Assembly: GCA_902493085.1 (NCBI GenBank)
Contig: CABUOH010000076.1
Span: 1-6,139, forward strand
DNA: 6,139 bases
Source: an uncultured Sutterella sp.
Lineage (GTDB): Bacteria; Pseudomonadota; Gammaproteobacteria; Burkholderiales; Burkholderiaceae_F
Reading direction: 5' to 3'
Shown here: positions 1 through 4,995 of the stretch, one piece after another
Layout: the number at the start of each line of letters is the position of its first letter
Position numbering within the stretch: position 1 is the first letter of the stretch
Position numbers and translations under genes: made by a program
The notes under the pieces: generated by a model
What the model saw: the letters and a program-made list of their open reading frames with translations, nothing else
What the model was told of the DNA's origin: nothing
Database searches by the model: none

Positions 1-575
1 CCGTGATGGAGATGATCGCCGCAACCGCAGCCGCACGAATCTTCGCCGTGGTGGTGCCCGCCGCAGCCGCAACCGCATTCCTCTTCACCGTGATGGTGGT
101 GGCCGCCGCAACCGCAGCCGCCGCCACAGCCGCAGCCGCCGGCATGACGTTCGATGCGGACGGGCTCAAAGGCCTCCTCGACTTCCGTGACTTCGAGACC
201 GATCATGCCGAGCATCTTGGCGATGTTCGGCAGCGGCAGCACCGCAAAGCCTTCCGGAGCCTCGGCCACTTCAACGCCTCGGTTGATGAGGGCGCCGACG
301 GCCTCCTGCATCGTGCGCAGGTCGCCCGTGACGTGAAGCACCTTTTCAACGGCCGGACGCACGACCCAGAACTGGCCCGCATCGTCGACGAAAACGTCGT
401 TGACGAAAAGCGGACGCTTTTCTTCAACGGAAACGGCGATCACGCCCTCGGGGGTTTCAAAGGAATCCTCCCAGGCCATGCGCTGGGCGGACGTGAGAAC
501 GAGCTGCTTGGCGCGGTCAAGAACGGGCTGGGCGGGAGCCGCTTCGGGCGGCAGGAGCTTGGTAAAGGTCGTCAT
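1..575 (-). CDS. ureE: UreE-like nickel metallochaperone with Cys/His-rich tail (3' end beyond window)
   Basis: UreE proteins are cytoplasmic dimers that deliver Ni2+ to the urease UreDFG assembly complex, and sometimes serve hydrogenase maturation. At least 191 codons are visible with no stop before the left edge. Residues about 20-80 match the UreE N-terminal beta domain (LVLTSAQR, then FVNDVFVDDAGQFWVVRPA, then VLHVTGD). Residues about 85-140 match the ferredoxin-like C-terminal domain, including INR at 97-99 and IGLEVTEVEEAFEP. From residue 144 the protein becomes a tail of CGCG blocks alternating with His runs: 10 Cys and 11 His in 48 residues. The conserved nickel-binding His of the GNRH motif (His96 of the Klebsiella protein) is Gly100 here, and no histidine occupies the region of Klebsiella His110/His112. 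The start is ATG with AGGA seven bases upstream (583-586). No urease genes are visible, so a urease role is unproven; nickel storage or hydrogenase maturation is possible. Confidence 0.8.
   Translation of the reverse strand, partial: MTTFTKLLPPEAAPAQPVLDRAKQLVLTSAQRMAWEDSFETPEGVIAVSVEEKRPLFVNDVFVDDAGQFWVVRPAVEKVLHVTGDLRTMQEAVGALINRGVEVAEAPEGFAVLPLPNIAKMLGMIGLEVTEVEEAFEPVRIERHAGGCGCGGGCGCGGHHHHGEEECGCGCGGHHHGEDSCGCGCGDHLHH
3..146 (-). repeat. Cys-Gly / poly-His repeat segment of the ureE-like gene
   Basis: On the coding strand this region alternates TGC-GGC codon runs (Cys-Gly) with CAC/CAT runs (His). It encodes a CGCGGGCGCGG block, HHHH, GEEE, CGCGCGG, HHH, GEDS, CGCGCG, then DHLHH. The last two units (GEEE-CGCGCG-G-HHH and GEDS-CGCGCG-D-HLHH) are near copies, suggesting growth by in-frame duplication. 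The plus strand is also open here and would encode only Ala-rich low-complexity protein, which is a shadow. The repeat may continue past the left edge. Confidence 0.85.
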
Positions 576-591
576 TTTGAATTCCTGTAGG

Positions 592-635
592 GCCGGCGCC
601 GCGCAAAGCGAAAGGCTCAGCACTCATGCGCCGGC
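592..635 (-). promoter_or_regulatory. Inverted repeat in the leader just upstream of the ureE ribosome-binding site
   Basis: GCCGGCGC at 592-599 is a perfect 8-bp inverted match to GCGCCGGC at 628-635, separated by 28 bases. On the minus-strand transcript the hairpin would end five bases before the AGGA Shine-Dalgarno of the ureE-like gene (583-586). No T-run follows it on the minus strand, so it is not a standard terminator. It could be a leader structure influencing translation, or chance in GC-rich DNA. The repeat is seen directly; any role is inference. Confidence 0.4.
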
Positions 636-647
636 AAATGTTCATCC

Positions 648-678
648 ATTGTACGCAAAGGGAATCATTCGCGTGTAA
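648..678 (-). promoter_or_regulatory. Weak candidate sigma70-type promoter for the ureE-like gene
   Basis: On the minus strand a TACAAT hexamer (648-653, one mismatch to TATAAT) follows TTACAC (673-678) after a 19-base spacer. The -10 element is good, but the spacer is long and the -35 is poor. Transcription would start near 641, a few bases before the inverted repeat at 592-635. The radA gene upstream on the same strand has no clear terminator, so read-through from radA is an alternative source of expression. Confidence 0.3.
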
Positions 679-710
679 GAAAACTTGTCGCGCCCAGACC
701 TTCCGAACGC

Positions 711-2108
711 CTATTCGACGGCGGCGGCGAGCGCGTCGGAAAGACGGTCCACCGCAATGACCTCGAGCCCCTCAACAGGGGTTCTGGGCGCATTCGCGCG
801 CGGGATCACAGCCTTCGCGAAGCCGAGCTTCGCGGCCTCGCGAAGCCTTTCCTGTCCTCTGGGCGCGGGACGAATTTCGCCCGCGAGCCCCACTTCGCCG
901 AAGACCACGAGCCCGCGGCGAAGGGGTTTGTTTCTGATGCTCGAATAAATGGCGCACAGCAGCGCGAGGTCCGCTGCGGGTTCCGAAATCTTCACGCCGC
1001 CCACGGCGTTGACGAAGACGTCCTGGTCAAAGCAGCCGACGCCTGCATGCCGGTGCAAAACGGCGAGGAGCATTGCCAGACGCTGCGAATCGACGCCGAG
1101 CGCGAGCCGCCTCGGGGCGGGTAGATGCGTGGCGTCGACGAGGGCCTGAATTTCCACAAGCAGCGGCCGCGTGCCCTCCTGCGTCACCAGCACGGTGGAG
1201 CCCGGAATGTCGGACTTGTATTCGGAGAGGAAGATGGCGGACGGGTTCGTCACGCCGCGCAGGCCGTGGTCGGTCATGGCAAAGACGCCGAGTTCGTTCA
1301 CGGCCCCGAAGCGGTTCTTGAAGGCGCGCACGAGACGGAAATTGGAATGCTGATCCCCCTCGAAGTAAAGCACCGTGTCGACGATGTGCTCGAGAATGCG
1401 GGGCCCCGCCAGAGAGCCGTCCTTTGTGACGTGGCCGACGAAGATGAGCGTCGTGCCCACGGTCTTGGCCATGCGGGTGAGCCGTGCGGCGCACTCGCGC
1501 ACCTGCGAGACGGAGCCCGGCGCACTGTCGAGCGCGCTCGAGAAGATGGTCTGGATCGAGTCGATCACGACGTACTCGGGCTTGCGGCTCGACACGACGC
1601 TTTCGACGTGCTCGAGTTCGATTTCGCTCATCAGCGTGAGCCCGCGGGGCTCGAGCTGCAGACGCTGCGCCCTGAGGGCGATCTGCGTAGGACTTTCTTC
1701 GCCCGAGACATAGAGAGCGGAATGTCCGAGTTCGACCAAGCGGGCCATGACCTGCAGAAGAAGCGTCGACTTGCCGATGCCCGGATCGCCGCCGATGAGC
1801 GCGACGCATCCCTTCACCAGCCCGCCTCCCATCACGCGGTCGAATTCGCCGAGCCCCGTCACGGTGCGGGGAATCTCCTCGATCGCCACGTCCGAGAGAT
1901 CCTGGAGCGACCCCGTCGTATCGACGAAGCCGCCGGCGGGACGCGGAGCGCCCGAGCCGTAGCGGGCGGCGGCGCCCTGCGCCACCTTGAATTCCTGGAG
2001 CGTATTCCAGGCCTTGCAGTGCGGGCACTGGCCCTGCCACTTGGCGGTCGTGCCGCCGCACTCGTTGCAGACGAATTCGGTTCGATTCTTGGTCGTACGG
2101 GGAGCCAT
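711..2108 (-). CDS. radA: DNA repair protein RadA (branch-migration ATPase)
   Basis: RadA is a RecA-like hexameric ATPase that helps process recombination intermediates by branch migration alongside RecA, in the cytoplasm. The 465-residue protein is complete and of normal length (about 450-465). In order: a four-Cys zinc finger (Cys14, 17, 28, 31, in CNECG...CPHC); Walker A GGDPGIGKST at 106-115; Walker B VVID at 180-183; the RadA signature KNRFG at 264-268; and a C-terminal Lon-protease-like domain from about 330 to 460 (GVDSQRLAMLLAV, NAVGGVKISEPAADLA, FGEVGLAGEIRP), which serves as a structural platform in RadA. The start is ATG with AGGA four bases upstream (2113-2116); the stop is TAG. 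It lies 20 bp downstream of alr on the same strand, which indicates an alr-radA operon. All key residues are present and nothing is odd. Confidence 0.97.
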   Translation of the reverse strand: MAPRTTKNRTEFVCNECGGTTAKWQGQCPHCKAWNTLQEFKVAQGAAARYGSGAPRPAGGFVDTTGSLQDLSDVAIEEIPRTVTGLGEFDRVMGGGLVKGCVALIGGDPGIGKSTLLLQVMARLVELGHSALYVSGEESPTQIALRAQRLQLEPRGLTLMSEIELEHVESVVSSRKPEYVVIDSIQTIFSSALDSAPGSVSQVRECAARLTRMAKTVGTTLIFVGHVTKDGSLAGPRILEHIVDTVLYFEGDQHSNFRLVRAFKNRFGAVNELGVFAMTDHGLRGVTNPSAIFLSEYKSDIPGSTVLVTQEGTRPLLVEIQALVDATHLPAPRRLALGVDSQRLAMLLAVLHRHAGVGCFDQDVFVNAVGGVKISEPAADLALLCAIYSSIRNKPLRRGLVVFGEVGLAGEIRPAPRGQERLREAAKLGFAKAVIPRANAPRTPVEGLEVIAVDRLSDALAAAVE

Positions 2109-2128
2109 CGGTTCCTGTATGTCGGTTG

Positions 2129-3211
2129 TCAGTGCTTGATGTGAAGCGGCACTCGGCGTGCGAGCGCGCAGATGAGTTCATAGCCGATCGTGCCGGCGCA
2201 GGCCGCCACGCGGTTGACCGGCAAGTTCCTGCCCCAGAGTTCGACGCTGCTGCCGAGTCCGGCCTGCGGGATGTCGGTGATGTCGATTTCGAGCATGTCC
2301 ATCGAAACCGCCCCCACGAGCGGGGCGATGGCGCCTTCGACCCACGTAGGCGAGCCGTCGGGCATCGAGCGCGGATAGCCGTCCGCGTAGCCGCAGGCAA
2401 CGACGCCAATGCGCGACGGGCGGGCGGCGATCCATCGCGAGCCGTAGCCCACGGCCTCGCCGGGCGCGATCTCCTGAACGGCGATGATTTTGGCCGACAG
2501 CGTCATCGCCGGGACAAGGCCGAGCTCTTCGGAGGAGATGTGCGCATCCGGGCTCACGCCGTAGAGCGCAACGCCCGCGCGCACGCCGTCGCCGCCCACT
2601 TCGGGATGCCAGAGAATGGCGGCGGAATTGGCCATGCAGGCCGCCGTGGCCGAATGCGCAAGCCTGCCCATGCGGGTGAGCTGGCGCGAAACGGAAGCCG
2701 GCGCATCGCCGAGATAGCTCGGCTCGGCATTTGCAAAGTGCGTGACGACGCCCATCACCTTCACGCCTGCAATGGAGGTGAGAAGGTCATAGATCGTCCC
2801 CACCTCGACGGGCAGGAATCCGAGGCGGTTCATGCCTGAATTCACCTTGATGTGCACCTTCACCTCGCGCAGCGGCAGACGCTTGAGAATGTCGATCTGC
2901 CACATGGAGTGAATGACCGTCTCGACGTCGAGATCCTGAAGCGGCTCGATGTCCGTCTCGTCGAAAAAGCCTTCAAGAAGCAGAACGCGCTTGTGCCAAC
3001 CCGCGCGGCGCGCACGCTCCGCGTCGCAGAGGTCGATGGTGGCGAACCCGTCCGCATCGGCAAAGGCCTCGACGGCGTTTTCAAGACCGTGGCCGTAGGC
3101 GTTGGCCTTGACAACCGCCCAAAGGGTGCGGTCGCCGACACTGTCGCGCAGGCGGGCGAGGTTGTGCTTCAGAGCCTGAAGGTCGATTTCAGCGTAGATG
3201 GGACGTGGCAC
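2129..3211 (-). CDS. alr: Alanine racemase (PLP-dependent)
   Basis: Alanine racemase interconverts L- and D-alanine in the cytoplasm, supplying D-Ala for peptidoglycan. The complete 360-residue protein has the usual fold-type III layout. The N-terminal TIM barrel carries the PLP-binding Lys35 in the signature VVKANAYGHG (33-42), and the substrate-site segment VNSGMNRLGF (123-132). The C-terminal beta domain carries the second catalytic base, Tyr256, in AVGYGSRW, then CGYADGYPR (273-281) and VSMDM (302-306). A biosynthetic Alr and a catabolic DadX cannot be separated by these motifs; the absence of a neighbouring dadA and the proximity of radA favour the biosynthetic form. Translation starts at GTG, since no in-frame ATG lies nearby upstream and the MPRPIYAEIDLQAL N-terminus fits the family. 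The stop is TGA. alr is the first gene of the likely alr-radA unit and is divergent from lplT. Confidence 0.96.
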   Translation of the reverse strand: MPRPIYAEIDLQALKHNLARLRDSVGDRTLWAVVKANAYGHGLENAVEAFADADGFATIDLCDAERARRAGWHKRVLLLEGFFDETDIEPLQDLDVETVIHSMWQIDILKRLPLREVKVHIKVNSGMNRLGFLPVEVGTIYDLLTSIAGVKVMGVVTHFANAEPSYLGDAPASVSRQLTRMGRLAHSATAACMANSAAILWHPEVGGDGVRAGVALYGVSPDAHISSEELGLVPAMTLSAKIIAVQEIAPGEAVGYGSRWIAARPSRIGVVACGYADGYPRSMPDGSPTWVEGAIAPLVGAVSMDMLEIDITDIPQAGLGSSVELWGRNLPVNRVAACAGTIGYELICALARRVPLHIKH

Positions 3212-3223
3212 TCGAATACTCTT
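3209..3223 (-). promoter_or_regulatory. GTG start and weak ribosome-binding site of alr
   Basis: On the minus strand AAGAG (3219-3223) lies seven bases before the GTG codon (3209-3211). The reading frame upstream has no ATG, and the family N-terminus begins at this GTG. A purine-rich AAAAAAGAG run makes up most of the site. GTG with a modest Shine-Dalgarno would lower initiation somewhat. Confidence 0.6.
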
Positions 3224-3249
3224 TTTTATGTAAAGCCAAAGACGGAACG

Positions 3250-3271
3250 CCGCACGGAGCGTATCGTGCGG
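3250..3271. promoter_or_regulatory. Inverted repeat in the alr/lplT divergent intergenic region
   Basis: CCGCACG (3250-3256) and CGTGCGG (3265-3271) form a perfect 7-bp inverted repeat around an 8-base centre. It lies 39 bp upstream of the alr GTG and about 115 bp before the likely lplT -35, in the 246-bp gap 3212-3457. No T-run follows on either strand, so it is not a terminator. It could be a protein-binding operator or a leader hairpin of alr. A second, shorter hairpin (CTGCG 3352-3356 / CGCAG 3363-3367) is also present. No convincing alr promoter was found in this gap. Confidence 0.35.
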
Positions 3272-3384
3272 AAAGCCTGATAATGTTACTCGCCTGCGGC
3301 GTGCTTCGTTCGGCTTTCACATTTTGAGGCAACTAGAGCGGCGGACGCCCTCTGCGAGAAGACGCAGGAATTTGCGGCCGAATG

Positions 3385-3413
3385 TTTACGTACGCTCATC
3401 GGCAAGGTAGACT
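3385..3413 (+). promoter_or_regulatory. Candidate sigma70-type promoter of lplT
   Basis: TTTACG (3385-3390) and TAGACT (3408-3413) each match four of six consensus positions and are separated by the ideal 17-base spacer. Transcription would begin near 3420, giving a leader of about 38 bases before the lplT ATG at 3458. The lplT ribosome-binding site is a short AGG (3451-3453), four bases before the start. Confidence 0.4.
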
Positions 3414-3457
3414 TAGCGGATTGACCTCCAACCATTCGAGCGCTTTTTTCAGGCATT

Positions 3458-4789
3458 ATGAACCGCGGCTTCTACACCATCATGTGCGCGCAGTTCCTGT
3501 CGTCGCTTGCCGACAACGCACTGCTCATCGCTGCCATCGCCCTTCTGACGAGCATCAACGCTCCTGACTGGATGACGCCGCTCCTCAAGCTCTTTTTCGT
3601 GGTGAGCTACGTCTGCCTCGCCGCCTGGGTGGGCATCTTCGCGGACTCCATGCCCAAGGGCCGCGTGATGTTCCTCACGAACTTCGTGAAGGCGGTCGGA
3701 TGCCTTCTGATGCTCTTCGGCGGCCATCCGCTTCTGGCCTACGCGATCGTGGGCGTGGGCGCCGCAGCCTACTCCCCCGCCAAGTACGGCATTCTCACGG
3801 AACTGCTTCCGCCGCAAAAACTCGTCGTCGCCAACGGCTGGATCGAGGGGCTCACGGTGGGCTCCATCATTCTCGGCGTGGTTCTCGGAGGCGTTCTCAT
3901 CAAGCCCGAGATTGCCCAGCCCATCCTCGACGTCTTCCATCTCGACGTCCTCGGCCTGTCGAGCTTTGCGGAGGCCGCGATCTTCGCCATCGCCTTCGTC
4001 TACCTGGCGGCCTCCGCCGTCAACCTTGCCATTCCCGACACGGGCGTGCGCTATCCGCCGCAAAAGTTCGACCCGATCGACTCGATCAAGGGCTTCGTGC
4101 ACAGCTGCCGCCTTCTCTGGACCGACCGTCTGGGCCAGATCTCCCTTTCCGTCACGACGCTTTTCTGGGGCGCGGGAGCCGTCCTTCAGTTCCTCGTTCT
4201 CAAGTGGTGCGACCATGCGCTCGGCATGGACCTCTCGCAGGGCGCCGTCATGCAGGCCGTCGTGAGCCTGGGCATTGCCGTGGGCGCCTTCCTTGCCGCC
4301 GCCAAGGTGCCCCTCAAGAAGTCGCTCTCCGTCCTGCCGATGGGCATCTGCATGGGCGTGCTCGTCGTGGGCGCCTCCTACTTCACGCGCGACGTCGCAC
4401 CCGCAGGCGGCCTCTCGATTCTGGGCTTCGAGCTCTCATGGGCCGTCATGATCGCCGGCGTCATCATGATCCTCGTAGGCATCTGCGCCGGCTTCTTCGT
4501 CGTTCCGATGAATGCGCTCCTGCAGCACCGCGGTCACGTCCTCATGAGCGCCGGCCGCTCGATCGCCGTGCAGAACTTCAATGAAAACTCCTCCATCCTC
4601 GTGATGCTCGGCGTCTACGCCCTGCTCATCAAGGCCGATCTGTCGGTGCCCGCCACGATGATGATCTTCGGCATCTTCGTGAGCGTTTCGATGCTCCTCG
4701 TCATCCTCAAGCACCGCCGCAATCAGGCCGAGTATGACAGCACGCACCTCATCGGCGAAGGCACCCGCCACGTGACCGAAAAAGCGTGA
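3458..4789 (+). CDS. lplT: Lysophospholipid transporter LplT (MFS)
   Basis: LplT is an inner-membrane major-facilitator protein that flips lysophospholipids, chiefly lysophosphatidylethanolamine, to the cytoplasmic face for re-acylation. The 443-residue protein is highly hydrophobic, with about a dozen membrane segments. LplT family stretches are clear: AQFLSSLADNALL (11-23), FADSMPKGRVMFLTN (61-75, the MFS loop 2-3 motif), VGVGAAAYSPAKYGIL (98-113), TLFWGAGAVLQFLVL (234-248), and GFFVVPMNALLQHRG (345-359) followed by IAVQNFNENS (369-378). It is somewhat longer than E. coli LplT (about 397), through a segment near 148-170 and a polar C-terminal tail from about 418. The ATG start fits the family N-terminus; the stop is TGA. 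In E. coli the partner acyltransferase gene aas follows directly; here the next gene is convergent and unrelated, so any acyltransferase must be encoded elsewhere. Confidence 0.93.
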   Translation: MNRGFYTIMCAQFLSSLADNALLIAAIALLTSINAPDWMTPLLKLFFVVSYVCLAAWVGIFADSMPKGRVMFLTNFVKAVGCLLMLFGGHPLLAYAIVGVGAAAYSPAKYGILTELLPPQKLVVANGWIEGLTVGSIILGVVLGGVLIKPEIAQPILDVFHLDVLGLSSFAEAAIFAIAFVYLAASAVNLAIPDTGVRYPPQKFDPIDSIKGFVHSCRLLWTDRLGQISLSVTTLFWGAGAVLQFLVLKWCDHALGMDLSQGAVMQAVVSLGIAVGAFLAAAKVPLKKSLSVLPMGICMGVLVVGASYFTRDVAPAGGLSILGFELSWAVMIAGVIMILVGICAGFFVVPMNALLQHRGHVLMSAGRSIAVQNFNENSSILVMLGVYALLIKADLSVPATMMIFGIFVSVSMLLVILKHRRNQAEYDSTHLIGEGTRHVTEKA

Positions 4790-4827
4790 CGAACCGGCAC
4801 TTGACCAGAACAACAGACTCAACTTCA

Positions 4828-4859
4828 GCGGGCTCGCGCTTCTTTCGGCGCGGGCCCGC
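4828..4859 (+). terminator. Probable terminator of lplT
   Basis: A 12-bp GC-rich stem (GCGGGCTCGCGC at 4828-4839 with GCGCGGGCCCGC at 4848-4859, one G.U pair) encloses an 8-base loop, 38 bp after the lplT stop. The downstream sequence ATTCCATT is only moderately T-rich, so this is a weak-tail intrinsic terminator or a 3'-end-protecting hairpin. Confidence 0.6.
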
Positions 4860-4926
4860 ATTCCATTGACAAGAGGCACCCGACTTCCGACGTCTTCAAG
4901 AATTGGTCGAAGCAAAATGCCGAATC

Positions 4927-4968
4927 AAAAAAAGGCGGACCGCCTCCAGATAGGAAAGCGGTCCGCCT
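4927..4968 (-). terminator. Strong intrinsic terminator of the symporter gene
   Basis: AGGCGGACCGC (4933-4943) and GCGGTCCGCCT (4958-4968) form a perfect 11-bp stem around a 14-base loop. Read on the minus strand, the stem runs straight into seven T residues (plus-strand A-run 4927-4933). It begins 27 bp after the TAA of the symporter gene. On the plus strand no T-run follows, so it acts mainly for the minus-strand gene. Confidence 0.9.
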
Positions 4969-4995
4969 GAAGGCGTCCAAAACGGCTTGCCGGTC

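Noticed and set aside
3..590. Long plus-strand open frame, Ala-rich at its start
   Set aside because: It is opposite the ureE-like gene; the Ala run is the reverse of the Cys-Gly/His repeat, and nothing in it resembles a protein family.
516..645. Small upstream open frame (ATG at 643-645 on the minus strand) overlapping the ureE start out of frame
   Set aside because: It has no Shine-Dalgarno, and its ATG lies at or upstream of the predicted transcript start; no support for translation.
671..710. Possible radA terminator after the TAG stop
   Set aside because: Only a 4-bp self-complementary CGCG pair flanks a short T-run; too weak to call.
1125..2144. 339-codon plus-strand open frame opposite radA
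   Set aside because: It is the antisense shadow of radA in GC-rich DNA, with shadow-like His/Arg/Asp/Glu-rich composition.
1027..2409. 460-codon minus-strand open frame spanning the radA/alr junction
   Set aside because: It is a shifted frame of two well-supported genes, is extremely Arg-rich, and has no recognisable domain.
3449..4216. 255-codon minus-strand open frame opposite lplT
   Set aside because: Its charged, low-complexity translation is the reverse complement of hydrophobic LplT codons; LplT itself is clearly the real gene.
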